A DNA stretch of 64,000 nt. Origin: Chitinophagaceae bacterium (GTDB lineage: Bacteria > Bacteroidota > Bacteroidia > Chitinophagales > Chitinophagaceae). Positions 8,456 through 16,465 of this stretch are shown here, in pieces. Both the position numbers and the translations under genes were made by a program. The notes under the pieces are model-generated. The model ran no database searches and was not told where the DNA came from. It was given only the letters and a program-made list of their open reading frames with translations. How positions within the stretch are numbered: the first letter of the stretch is position 1; every line of letters begins with the position of its first letter. The stretch spans positions 248,001 to 312,000 of the forward strand of contig JADJYK010000001.1 in the NCBI GenBank assembly GCA_016719815.1. Direction: 5' to 3'.

Positions 8456-9844
8456 TCATATATCTTTTTTAAAATAGTTCAGAATAATTGTTGCTTTTGC
8501 ATTGCCAATAATTTTGCGTAGTTGTTCTTTTGTGGCTTGTTTAATTTTATTTACTGATCTTAATTCCTTGAGCAGCAAGTCAGCTGTTGCTTTGCCAATT
8601 CCGTTAATACCTTCCAGCTCATTCTTAAAAGTACCACTACTCCTTTTTTTGCGGTGAAAACTGATTCCAAATCGGTGCACTTCATCCCTTATTCTTCTAA
8701 TAAGTTTCAACTCTTCACTATTGTATGGTAATTTTAATGAATTTGTGTCTCCTGTAAAGAACAGTTCCTCTTCGCTTTTTGCAAGACCAGTAAGGGTCGT
8801 TACTCCATGTAATCCAAGCTCCTGCATAGCCTCGTTGGCGGCGCTTAATTGTCCCTTACCACCATCTATTATTATTAGTTGGGGGAAGTCTCCATTTTCT
8901 TCTTTAAGCCGCTTATACCGACGATAGACTGCTTCTTTCATTGTGGCAAAATCATTTATGCCGTTTACGGTTTTTACATTAAAATGTCTGTAATCGTTTT
9001 TGGAGGGTACACCATTTTTATAGCAAACCATTGCAGACACCGGAAAGCTACCCTGGAAGTTTGAATTGTCAAAGCACTCAATATGAACAGGAACTTCTTT
9101 CAAATGCAGTAATTTTTGCAGATTCTCAAGCAGAGTATAAACAGACTCATTTTTAATATTAAGCCTCAGTCTTTCTTTCTGTTTCAAATCATTAATAAAA
9201 TGCAGAACATTTTTGTAAGACAACTCAAGAAGCTTTTTCTTGTCGCCGCTTTTGGGTACAGTAATTGAAATGGAATCTGCCGGGTACTTTATCAAAAAAG
9301 GCACTACAATTTCGTTTGCATCACTTTCAAAGTTGCTTCTTATTTGTGCAATTAGGTAAACCAGAACTTCTTCTAATGTTTCGTCAAGATGTGTTTCAGC
9401 TTTACTCGTATGTGTTTGAATAATGGTACCGTTTCTAACCATCAGAAAGTTTATGTAAACGATTTCTTTCTCTTTAAGAATGCAGAATACATCCATATCA
9501 CCGGTCTTTGCATTTGCAACAAGAGAGCGGCTTTGATAGTTTTCGAGGAATTCAATTTTCTTTTTTACAGACTCTGCTTTTTCGAAGGCAAGAGAAAATG
9601 AATGACTTTTCATTTCTTCTTTAAAGTGGCGGATTACTGGAGAAAGATTTCCTTTGAGGAGGTTTTTTAATTGAGCCAGACTTTCTGTATAATCTTCCAT
9701 TGGTTGCAATCCTTCACAAGGACCTTTGCAGTTGCCTAAGTGATATTCCAGGCACACCTTAAATTTTCCTTTTCTGATATTAACATCCGTAAGACTGAGA
9801 GAGCAGGTTCTGAGTTGTATTGTTTGCTTTATAAATTCAAGCAA
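8456..9844 (-). CDS. uvrC: Excinuclease ABC subunit C (UvrC), C-terminal part (frameshifted)
   Basis: Main part of UvrC, the nuclease that makes both incisions at DNA damage bound by UvrB. It contains the Cys-rich LEYHLGNCKGPC region, the UVR motif region (FEKAESVKKKIEFLENY), the RNase H-like endonuclease block ECFDNSNFQGSFPVSAMVC and LIIIDGGKGQLSAA, and a C-terminal helix-hairpin-helix pair (LEGINGIGKATADLLLKEL). The frame begins mid-protein. The GIY-YIG end is in the adjoining piece at 9850-10260, separated by a single missing A (the T6 run at 9854-9859 on the plus strand). Confidence 0.95.
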   Translation of the reverse strand: MLEFIKQTIQLRTCSLSLTDVNIRKGKFKVCLEYHLGNCKGPCEGLQPMEDYTESLAQLKNLLKGNLSPVIRHFKEEMKSHSFSLAFEKAESVKKKIEFLENYQSRSLVANAKTGDMDVFCILKEKEIVYINFLMVRNGTIIQTHTSKAETHLDETLEEVLVYLIAQIRSNFESDANEIVVPFLIKYPADSISITVPKSGDKKKLLELSYKNVLHFINDLKQKERLRLNIKNESVYTLLENLQKLLHLKEVPVHIECFDNSNFQGSFPVSAMVCYKNGVPSKNDYRHFNVKTVNGINDFATMKEAVYRRYKRLKEENGDFPQLIIIDGGKGQLSAANEAMQELGLHGVTTLTGLAKSEEELFFTGDTNSLKLPYNSEELKLIRRIRDEVHRFGISFHRKKRSSGTFKNELEGINGIGKATADLLLKELRSVNKIKQATKEQLRKIIGNAKATIILNYFKKDI

Positions 9845-9849
9845 TTCTC

Positions 9850-10260
9850 TTACTTTTTTACAGAAGTGTAAGGGCCAAGGTATTCAGAACCATCATCTGT
9901 TTTCTTGCGGGTTAAGAAAACCCTGGGGAAAGGCTCATTCTTAATGATGATAAAAGGATAACTTTTATCATCTTTCAGATTAATATTATACCGGGGTTGA
10001 AATTGTTTGATTAAAGTGTTTTCAAGCAGAAATGCATCCTGCTCAGAGTTTACTATTGTAAACTCTATCCGTGCAATACGTTGAACAAGTTCATGTGTCT
10101 TGTAGTTCGTAAATGTTTTGCTAAAGTATGAGCTGATTCTTTTGCGGAGATGTTTTGCTTTGCCAACATATATCAGTTTATTTTCTGAGTCGAAATATTT
10201 ATAGATGCCTGGTTGTACAGGAATTGTGCTGGCGATATGTTGAAACTGTGCAGAAGTCAT
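9850..10260 (-). CDS. uvrC: Excinuclease ABC subunit C (UvrC), N-terminal GIY-YIG part (frameshifted)
   Basis: First 136 residues of UvrC, containing the GIY-YIG catalytic domain: PGIYKYFDSENKLIYVGKAK and LRKRISSYF, then NTLIKQFQPRYNINLKDDKS. It ends ...LGPYTSVKK and a premature TAA. Adding one A to the run gives SVKKVRELLEFIKQ, which joins the C-terminal piece. The joined length of about 602 residues is typical. The start codon overlaps the stop of the upstream gene by one base, so the two are co-transcribed. Confidence 0.94.
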   Translation of the reverse strand: MTSAQFQHIASTIPVQPGIYKYFDSENKLIYVGKAKHLRKRISSYFSKTFTNYKTHELVQRIARIEFTIVNSEQDAFLLENTLIKQFQPRYNINLKDDKSYPFIIIKNEPFPRVFLTRKKTDDGSEYLGPYTSVKK

Positions 10261-10877
10261 TATTGTAATGTGCCGTCATTCCAAATAACTTTTGTAATGA
10301 TCACTTTTTCTCTTTCATTTGGTTTTTGCGTAGTGGTTGTTATAACAAAGCTCTTATCTATGTTCCATAGCATCTGCTGACCAAAATAGCCGTCCCTGTT
10401 CTTCTTAATTCTGTTAATAATAATGTTTGTGACTTTATTACTGCTGTCAACAATAATATCCGGGCTTACCAGCAATTCTTGTTTTTGTATTTCATCATTC
10501 TTTGAATTAATTGGTGAATATGTGATAATCACCTTCCGGATAAGAGAATCAAAACTATTCGCTTCGGTATAGCGGCTAGCCACCGCCGGATCAGATAAAT
10601 CAGGGATTTCAAGAAAATCCTTGGCCTCTTTCCTGAATCCCTCCCTTGGTATGTATGTTGTGTCGCTGTGTACACTGTCTGCCACTGTAATCTTAATGAT
10701 TGAGAACAACGATGTGTCAACATGTGCTACCTGCCTTTCGATTAGTGAACGGACAGATATGAAATGTTTGCTTTCAATATTTTTTGCTTGTTTTACAGCC
10801 TGATACAAAAAAAGATGAACTAAGAAATAGTACAAAAGGAAACAAAACTTTCTTGAGACTAAATTGTCTTTTTTCAT
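10260..10877 (-). CDS. Conserved hypothetical secreted/membrane-anchored protein
   Basis: A 205-residue protein that I do not recognise by family. The N-terminus is basic followed by a hydrophobic segment (FCFLLYYFLVHLFLY), consistent with a signal anchor, although it is less regular than a normal signal peptide. The rest is a polar, beta-rich sequence with many Ser/Asp/Lys and a motif MLWNIDKSFVITTTTQKPN near the C-terminus. It overlaps uvrC by one base and so probably shares its transcript, but no role in repair is implied by the sequence. Upstream is a terminator hairpin for the previous gene. Confidence 0.6.
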   Translation of the reverse strand: MKKDNLVSRKFCFLLYYFLVHLFLYQAVKQAKNIESKHFISVRSLIERQVAHVDTSLFSIIKITVADSVHSDTTYIPREGFRKEAKDFLEIPDLSDPAVASRYTEANSFDSLIRKVIITYSPINSKNDEIQKQELLVSPDIIVDSSNKVTNIIINRIKKNRDGYFGQQMLWNIDKSFVITTTTQKPNEREKVIITKVIWNDGTLQ

Positions 10878-10914
10878 GCCATAAAATTACCATAATGTTA
10901 ATAGTTGATAAAGA

Positions 10915-10946
10915 AATATCCCGAAGCTGACAGCAATCGGGATATT
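10915..10946 (-). terminator. Terminator hairpin after the anti-sigma/barrel gene
   Basis: A perfect 10-bp stem (10915-10924 with 10937-10946; arms AATATCCCGA and TCGGGATATT) lies 28 bases beyond the stop of the minus-strand gene at 10975. On the minus strand it is followed by TTCTTTATC, a weak T tract. Confidence 0.65.
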
Positions 10947-10974
10947 ATCTTTTGTTGGGTAGTTAATGCTGGTT

Positions 10975-12432
10975 TTATTTGAGCATAACACCCAGTTTTA
11001 AACCAAAATCAAACAAATGTTCTTTTACGGGATAAGTTTCTTTATAGCTTGATAAAGTTTGATAACGAACCTGTGGCCCAATTCTCCATTCTGTTTTTCC
11101 TGATTTTATACCAGCAAATAATTCAAGCCCGGTATTAATATTCCAGCGTCTTGTTAGAGAGGGTAATTCTACATAATTCTTGTAATCTGTTGAAACCAGG
11201 TAAGACTTGTTTTCAAGAATAAATGAAGGTTGAACGGTACCTGTTATGCCAAAACTTGTTCTTTTTTTGTTTACAAAGGCATATTCAGCGCCAATTGGAG
11301 CCGATACAGAAAAATAGAAGTTACGTAACCACTTTGCCTTAAAGCCTCCAACAATCCTATAACTTGTTATTGGATAAATAGTATTAGTACCGCCTGCGTC
11401 ATTACTTAGCGCTACTGCAGCAACTTCATTTGAATACTGGTAAGCACGGATATCGTATTTATTTACATTAAACTGAAGACCACTAATGATTTTAAGATTT
11501 CTCAGAATTGGATATCCAGCCGATACCCCAAGGTTGAAGCCAATGTCAGGTTTGTGGAAAATGATATTATCCAAATCTGCCGGATAGTAAACAAATTGGT
11601 TGCCGGTGGTATTAGTCAGGTTTCTTGACGCTTCAATAAAACCCTTATTTTCTTTGAGTGCACGGTACGTTACAAGTGGGCTAAAGTAAACCTGCCAAGA
11701 CATTTTTTTTGGTTTTTTTAATCTGACATAAGAGTTTGTAACACTTTCAATACTCATAACTTCCACTGTAGTTTCAGACTGTTTTTTCTCGCTTACTAGA
11801 ATATCCTCTTCTGGCGTAATGTTATTGTTTGTTTTATTATCCGGTTTAACTTCTTGTGTTGTTTGAGAAATTGATACGGTGGGTTGTTTTACTGATAATG
11901 TGCTGGTCTTTGCCAATAGAGAGGAGGCAGGTATGTTCTGGCGGGTACTAATATTTTCGGATTGTTCATTTAATTCCCTGGTATTAACCTTTTCTGTTGT
12001 TACCATCGAAGTTTCTTCATATATCAGCTCTGAAGGGGCAGTAGGTTGTACAGATGAAATAGCAAGAAATAGATTCTTTTGCTGATCTCTTACAGTTGCC
12101 GGCTGATTATTGTCGTGGCTGTTAACATTTCTCTTAATGGGGGTGATTATAATTTCTTGAGTTTCGGATTTGCCTGAAGGTTGTGTATAAGATTCGAAAT
12201 TAGCAGAGGTAATAGTTACTTTTTTCGAATCAGTATTTGTAAACATTATCCAGGTAACAGAACTAATTGTAAGCAGAAGAAGTGCTAATCCGGCACCAAA
12301 CCAGCGGCGGCGGTTATTATGCAGCCTGTCATGTATTCCCTCCCATACTTTTTCGGAAGGAAACATCCTGTATTGATCGGCATTTTGTTTTACAAACTGC
12401 TCAAAATCTCTGTTGTTCATTCTGTTCTCCAT
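10975..12432 (-). CDS. Putative dual-membrane anti-sigma factor with C-terminal outer-membrane beta-barrel
   Basis: A 485-residue protein with unusual architecture. Residues 1-45 are a short polar cytoplasmic-type segment (DFEQFVKQNADQYRMFPSEK). Residues about 46-64 are one clear transmembrane helix (GAGLALLLLTISSVTWIM). A Ser/Thr/Gln-rich linker of about 170 residues follows, and the C-terminal 250 residues resemble a PorT-like outer-membrane barrel (MSWQVYFSPLVTYRAL, LGVSAGYPILRNLKIISGLQ, aromatic ends, final FDFGLKLGVML). It lies 46 bases downstream of an ECF sigma gene. This layout fits the dual membrane-spanning anti-sigma (Dma) proteins described in Bacteroides thetaiotaomicron. The anti-sigma role is inferred from layout and neighbour; barrel topology was not computed. 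Confidence 0.7.
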   Translation of the reverse strand: MENRMNNRDFEQFVKQNADQYRMFPSEKVWEGIHDRLHNNRRRWFGAGLALLLLTISSVTWIMFTNTDSKKVTITSANFESYTQPSGKSETQEIIITPIKRNVNSHDNNQPATVRDQQKNLFLAISSVQPTAPSELIYEETSMVTTEKVNTRELNEQSENISTRQNIPASSLLAKTSTLSVKQPTVSISQTTQEVKPDNKTNNNITPEEDILVSEKKQSETTVEVMSIESVTNSYVRLKKPKKMSWQVYFSPLVTYRALKENKGFIEASRNLTNTTGNQFVYYPADLDNIIFHKPDIGFNLGVSAGYPILRNLKIISGLQFNVNKYDIRAYQYSNEVAAVALSNDAGGTNTIYPITSYRIVGGFKAKWLRNFYFSVSAPIGAEYAFVNKKRTSFGITGTVQPSFILENKSYLVSTDYKNYVELPSLTRRWNINTGLELFAGIKSGKTEWRIGPQVRYQTLSSYKETYPVKEHLFDFGLKLGVMLK

Positions 12433-12478
12433 AACCAGTCACATTTTCTCTGCATACATTGCAGACAGGTACGTTTTG

Positions 12479-13060
12479 TTAGCGGCGAGCGACAGCAGCC
12501 AGCCAGTCAACATCTTGCCTTGGTTTTTGCAATATTCTTTTTCTAACTAAAATATCTTCCAGCATTGCCTTTGCCCTTGTGTACTGGCTGCGGCTTGTGC
12601 TTTCTTCGATGTCGAGCATATTGGCAATCTCACGGTGACTGTAACCCTCTACTGCATAAAGGTTTAGTACAGTTCGATAGCCTATCGGCAATAGCCTTAT
12701 ACACTCTACCACCTGCTTTGCCTGAATAATAGCAGGTACGCTGTCTTCCCGTACCTGAATACCAGTGGCATGAATTATGTCAACACTTTCATTAAATTTT
12801 TTATTCTTTTTCAGGATGTTAATGCAGGTATGAACGATAATCCTCCTTATCCATCCTTCGAAAGCCCCCCTGTTTTCAAAAGTGTGTATCTGTAAAAAGA
12901 CCTTGATAAATCCTTCCTGCAGCATATCCTCGGCATCCTCACGGTTGTGGCCGAAACGATAACATACGGCCAGCATTTTGGGACTGTAACGATTATACAA
13001 TTCCCTTTGGGCCGGAGCATCATTTTTCAAACAACCTTGTATTATGGCTTCCTCAGTCAT
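12479..13060 (-). CDS. RNA polymerase ECF sigma factor (sigma-70 family)
   Basis: A 193-residue extracytoplasmic-function sigma factor. Region 2 is visible at about residues 20-90 (LYNRYSPKMLAVCYRFGHNR, EDAEDMLQEGFIKVF, GAFEGWIRRIIVHTCIN). Region 4, with a helix-turn-helix, is at about 124-170 (LPIGYRTVLNLYAVEGYSHR, EIANMLDIEESTSRSQYTRA). Region 3 is absent, as expected for this class. The immediately downstream gene encodes a membrane-spanning protein likely to be its anti-sigma partner. The TonB receptor gene upstream ends before its own terminator, so the sigma gene starts a separate transcript. Confidence 0.93.
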   Translation of the reverse strand: MTEEAIIQGCLKNDAPAQRELYNRYSPKMLAVCYRFGHNREDAEDMLQEGFIKVFLQIHTFENRGAFEGWIRRIIVHTCINILKKNKKFNESVDIIHATGIQVREDSVPAIIQAKQVVECIRLLPIGYRTVLNLYAVEGYSHREIANMLDIEESTSRSQYTRAKAMLEDILVRKRILQKPRQDVDWLAAVARR

Positions 13061-13143
13061 AAATGCCTTTTGGTTGCCTGTAATTTAGACAATTTTTCCG
13101 AAGATGTGCTGCACTAATATGTAAATTTTATAGCAGTAGCATG

Positions 13144-13179
13144 TTAAAAAATGGGTGAATTGCTGACATCCACCCATTT
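13144..13179 (-). terminator. Rho-independent terminator after the TonB receptor
   Basis: On the minus strand a perfect 9-bp stem (arms 13171-13179 and 13149-13157) is followed by a run of T (TTTTTTAACAT). It lies 26 bases beyond the receptor stop at 13205. Confidence 0.8.
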
Positions 13180-13204
13180 ACAGTATATGCTTTATGTACT
13201 ATTA

Positions 13205-14911
13205 TTACAAAGAAGCTCTGATCGAAAAGATGAAATTTGAACCAGAGGCCACTATACCAGATGAATATGGCCGGTAACGCTGGTTGGTTATATTTTCCCA
13301 AGCGGCAGTAACCAGCAGGTTTTTGGAAAGCTGATAAGAGCCTTTCAAGTTAAGGGTGTACCAACCAGGCGAATAGGGTCTGTTGTTGGCATCTTTAGCA
13401 TAGATATCTGTTTTAGCCTGTTCGGAAGGTGCCAGGTTTTCATTTTTTATCTGGCTGTTGTACTGCGCATTAATTTCAGCAGTGACTTTCTTCACCCGGT
13501 ATTTTAAAGCAGAACTGCCATAGAATGGTGGTGCATGGCGCAATGAGACCTGTTCGTTTTTTGTATCATCAGTTTCTTTACCGCTAATCCAGTTGGCATG
13601 AGACTGAAGTGAAAAACCAGGTTTAAAAAACACTTCGGCACTAACCTGAATACCGGAAACAGTTACCTGGGCTACATTTTGCAGAGCTTCCACCTGACTG
13701 AGCACATTATTGAAAAGAATACTGTCTTCTCCATTAAATGTAGCGGTCCGGAGAACAATAGCATCATTCAAGACGGTATGAAAACCGTTCAACTCAATGC
13801 GGAATTTGTTAGGAGTGCTTTTCACCACACCCAGTTCAAAGTTCCAGGCATATTCAGGTGTAAGTTCCGGGTTGGGAACAGTTACATTTCCGGGAACACT
13901 TTCAAACAGCTTGCCTATATCATCAACGTTAGGCATGCGGTATCCGGTTGAGATGTTGCCGTTTAGCTGCCATCCATCGGCAGGCCTGAATACAAGCCCT
14001 GCATTTCCCGTCAATGCTCCATCCCGGAGCTCAGCTTCTTTGTACGGGAATTTGATAAAAGTTGTATCGAAGGTTGCATCTAGTGAATTGTAACTATAAC
14101 GGAGGCCAGTACTGAGTGTAACTTTGGGGTGCAGGTTTATCTTATAACTGCCATATACACCCATTGTGCTCCAGGTGCTGCCATCGGGATAGCGGCTTAC
14201 CATTGATGCAACCGCATCGGTACTGATGTTTGTCCTTTCGCCTGATGAGCCCACTTTGTTGTGTACATATTCCAAGCCGTAAAATAACTGTCCTTTACCA
14301 GGCTCTTTTGTAGCATCAAGGTTTATGCTGACAGCATCTACTAACTCTGTTTGTTTATTCCGGCTGTTATTATTTCTTGTACGGTCAACACGGCTTTCCT
14401 CATAATCCTGGTATGCGATTATGAATTTTACATCGTCATAAATGCCTGTCTTTTTTGAGTGAAGCACATTCAGTGAATGCATGTTCCATATCATCGGACC
14501 ATAGTACCATTCTGCAAAGCGAAGGGACCCGTTACGGTATTGAATCAGCCTGTCGTATCGTGGTGCATCGCCGGTTTTAGCATGAGTAAAACTGTACAAC
14601 ACATCCCAATACTGGTTGGGTTTGAAGCGTACCTTCTGCAAAAAATTCACCTGGTTGTAACCGCTAAAACGCTGGGTACGCGGATCTGAGTTTTTTATAA
14701 TGCTGTCCTTATTATTTACCCGTTCAACATACTCTGGCCGCAGGTAGCTATCCTGCCCACCATTTTTTCCCATTTTCAGGTCATCAAAACTGCTGTATGA
14801 GAAGGATGATAACAGTGACCATTTTTTCCAGCCAAGATTCAGGTCTAAATGGCCAGTTTTTTCTTTGTTGGCTGAGGAGTACCTGCCTAAGGCACTTCCT
14901 TTCACCAGCAT
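13205..14911 (-). CDS. TonB-dependent outer-membrane receptor, C-terminal barrel part (frameshifted)
   Basis: C-terminal 568 residues of a TonB-dependent receptor, the 22-strand outer-membrane barrel that imports ligands using TonB energy. Typical barrel blocks are GYRMPNVDDIGKLFES, NPELTPEYAWNFELGV, RHAPPFYGSSALKYRV, and the terminal NLLVTAAWENITNQRYRPY with a final aromatic-poor strand IFSIRASL. Two indels separate it from its plug domain: an extra A in the run at 14911-14916 (plus-strand T6), and a missing base near 14984-14990. Between them the frame encodes YGSDAIGGVMDFHTLNPGFQ. Confidence 0.92.
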   Translation of the reverse strand: MLVKGSALGRYSSANKEKTGHLDLNLGWKKWSLLSSFSYSSFDDLKMGKNGGQDSYLRPEYVERVNNKDSIIKNSDPRTQRFSGYNQVNFLQKVRFKPNQYWDVLYSFTHAKTGDAPRYDRLIQYRNGSLRFAEWYYGPMIWNMHSLNVLHSKKTGIYDDVKFIIAYQDYEESRVDRTRNNNSRNKQTELVDAVSINLDATKEPGKGQLFYGLEYVHNKVGSSGERTNISTDAVASMVSRYPDGSTWSTMGVYGSYKINLHPKVTLSTGLRYSYNSLDATFDTTFIKFPYKEAELRDGALTGNAGLVFRPADGWQLNGNISTGYRMPNVDDIGKLFESVPGNVTVPNPELTPEYAWNFELGVVKSTPNKFRIELNGFHTVLNDAIVLRTATFNGEDSILFNNVLSQVEALQNVAQVTVSGIQVSAEVFFKPGFSLQSHANWISGKETDDTKNEQVSLRHAPPFYGSSALKYRVKKVTAEINAQYNSQIKNENLAPSEQAKTDIYAKDANNRPYSPGWYTLNLKGSYQLSKNLLVTAAWENITNQRYRPYSSGIVASGSNFIFSIRASL

Positions 14912-14962
14912 TTTTTATCTTTTGAAAACCGGGGTTCAGTGTGTGGAAATCCATTACTCCAC

Positions 14963-15406
14963 CTATGGCATCACTCCCATAAATGGAGAGCCGGGACCAA
15001 AGATAACTTCGGCAGCTTCAGTACTTAACGCATCAATGCTTATTACATTTTGGAGGTTGCCGCTGCGGTATATGGCGTTATTCATCCGTACTCCGTCCAC
15101 AACCAGCAATACACGGTTAGTAGCAAAGCCACGTATCATTGGGCTACCTCCGCCCGACTGGCTTTTTTGAACGAATACTGTACCGCTTTGAGCCAGCAGG
15201 TCAGCTGAGGTTTGCGGATTATTCCTCAGAATATCGAACTTATTTACTTTGATAATTTTATTCGGTACTTCATTAAGTTTCTGTTCCCATTTGCTTACAG
15301 ATAATACCACTTCGCTCATGGTTTTCTCATCGAGGCTGTCAGGTTGACCCCAAACTGTGGTATAGCTAATAAGCAATGATAAAAGCAGTATGGCTTTTTT
15401 CATCAA
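14963..15406 (-). CDS. TonB-dependent receptor, signal peptide and plug domain (frameshifted)
   Basis: N-terminal part of the receptor whose barrel lies at 13205-14911. A signal peptide (AILLLSLLISYTTVWG) is followed directly by the plug, without the carboxypeptidase-like domain usual in SusC proteins. The plug carries PMIRGFATNRVLLVVDGVRM and NAIYRSGNLQNVISID, which resemble the haemoglobin/haem receptor group (TonB-hemlactrns type). The genuine frame ends around FGPGS; the family continues IYGSDAIGG, found one frame over. A haem-binding protein gene lies just upstream, which supports a haem ligand, but that is an inference. The joined protein is about 734 residues. Confidence 0.88.
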   Translation of the reverse strand: MMKKAILLLSLLISYTTVWGQPDSLDEKTMSEVVLSVSKWEQKLNEVPNKIIKVNKFDILRNNPQTSADLLAQSGTVFVQKSQSGGGSPMIRGFATNRVLLVVDGVRMNNAIYRSGNLQNVISIDALSTEAAEVIFGPGSPFMGVMP

Positions 15407-15441
15407 TTATTAAGTTTTATTAAAAAATATTTTTTAGTTTT

Positions 15442-15990
15442 TTATAATAAAACTTTAGGAGGCGGTGTGAGTATTGTCAGAAATGAAGAAGCCAGGTTTG
15501 GAGGTGAGGATTCTTCAAACTCATATGCGGTGAGAAGAATGTCATTTTCACTCTCGTATTGATATGTGTATAAGCTTTTCAGAAACTGAAAGAATTGCAT
15601 TACAGGGCTGTTTTCTTCTGTATTCTTTTTATTCCATCCGGAATTTAAGGTTTTGTTTAAGGCTGTTTCCTCATAATCGTACAGGCCGCTGAAAGTTGTA
15701 TAGCCATTTTCTTCTTTCTCTGTTTTTATGTCAAACATTTTCCCATTTACAAATATTTCTTTTCCCGGTTTCATCCATACAATTTCATCTGATTTTACGG
15801 CAATTGTATGCAGTATTTTCTTTTCCAGTTCTTCTTTCATTTTATGCCGGATAACATCTCTCCGGTAAATAAAAAAAAGAACCAGCATAACGGGTAGCAT
15901 GCTAAGCAAGAGCATTACAATACCTGATATTTTTCTAAGGATATTCAACCGGCAGAACAGTTTATCTATTTGACTTAACAAGGCTGTCAA
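15442..15990 (-). CDS. Hypothetical single-pass membrane protein
   Basis: Unrecognised protein of up to 182 residues. A TTG at 15990 is the longest start, but ATG 15915 would remove most of the part before the transmembrane segment and avoid overlap with the upstream gene. The segment ISGIVMLLLSMLPVMLVLFF is one clear helix, then a charged stretch (RRDVIRHKMKEELEKKIL) and a soluble domain with KSDEIVWMKPGKEIFVNGKM. It sits between the haem-binding protein and the TonB receptor, all on one strand with a 35-base gap to the receptor, and may belong to the same uptake operon. No function can be assigned from sequence alone. Confidence 0.6.
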   Translation of the reverse strand: MTALLSQIDKLFCRLNILRKISGIVMLLLSMLPVMLVLFFIYRRDVIRHKMKEELEKKILHTIAVKSDEIVWMKPGKEIFVNGKMFDIKTEKEENGYTTFSGLYDYEETALNKTLNSGWNKKNTEENSPVMQFFQFLKSLYTYQYESENDILLTAYEFEESSPPNLASSFLTILTPPPKVLL

Positions 15991-16450
15991 TAGGATACTT
16001 TGATTTCATATTATCCATTACTGACAGTACCCAATCGGTAATTTTCAATTTTTCTTCTTTTGTGAGTTTCGCATCCTTATGTGTCCATGTGTATGATTTA
16101 AGGGGCATTTCCCCTTCCTTCACCATTTCAATAGTTTCCTCCAGCTTGTGGTATTGATAGCGGAGTGGGCGGTTAATAAATTCATCATAATTGATGTGCT
16201 TTTTGCCGTCCACTACATGTTTATTCAGCCACCAATGAATAGGTTGCAGTTTTGAATACCAGGGATACCTGGTGTTGTTGCTATGGCAATCGTTACAGGC
16301 TTTTGTAAGAATACTTTTAACATCATCGGGCACTGCATAATTATTGCCAATATAATTTGGCTTCGGTCCTTCAGAAATATTCCTTTTTGGGTGAATAAAT
16401 TGAATGGCCACCAGCACTACCAACAGGGCAAGTAGAGTTTTCTTAAACAT
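15962..16450 (-). CDS. Haem-binding domain protein (cytochrome c-type CxxCH)
   Basis: A 162-residue secreted protein of the Haem_bd (PF14376) type. The N-terminus FKKTLLALLVVLVAIQFIHP is a signal peptide or anchor. The single haem-attachment motif CNDCH appears near residue 52 in ILTKACNDCHSNNTRYPWYS, and the tryptophan-rich follow-up LQPIHWWLNKHVVDGKK is typical of the family. The C-terminal MPLKSYTWTHKDAKLTKEEK is also conserved. It acts in the periplasm. Its placement upstream of a TonB receptor suggests a link with haem or electron-transfer metabolism, an inference only. It is 15 bases from the gpmI stop. Confidence 0.9.
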   Translation of the reverse strand: MFKKTLLALLVVLVAIQFIHPKRNISEGPKPNYIGNNYAVPDDVKSILTKACNDCHSNNTRYPWYSKLQPIHWWLNKHVVDGKKHINYDEFINRPLRYQYHKLEETIEMVKEGEMPLKSYTWTHKDAKLTKEEKLKITDWVLSVMDNMKSKYPIDSLVKSNR

Positions 16451-16465
16451 AAGTTGGATTTTGTT

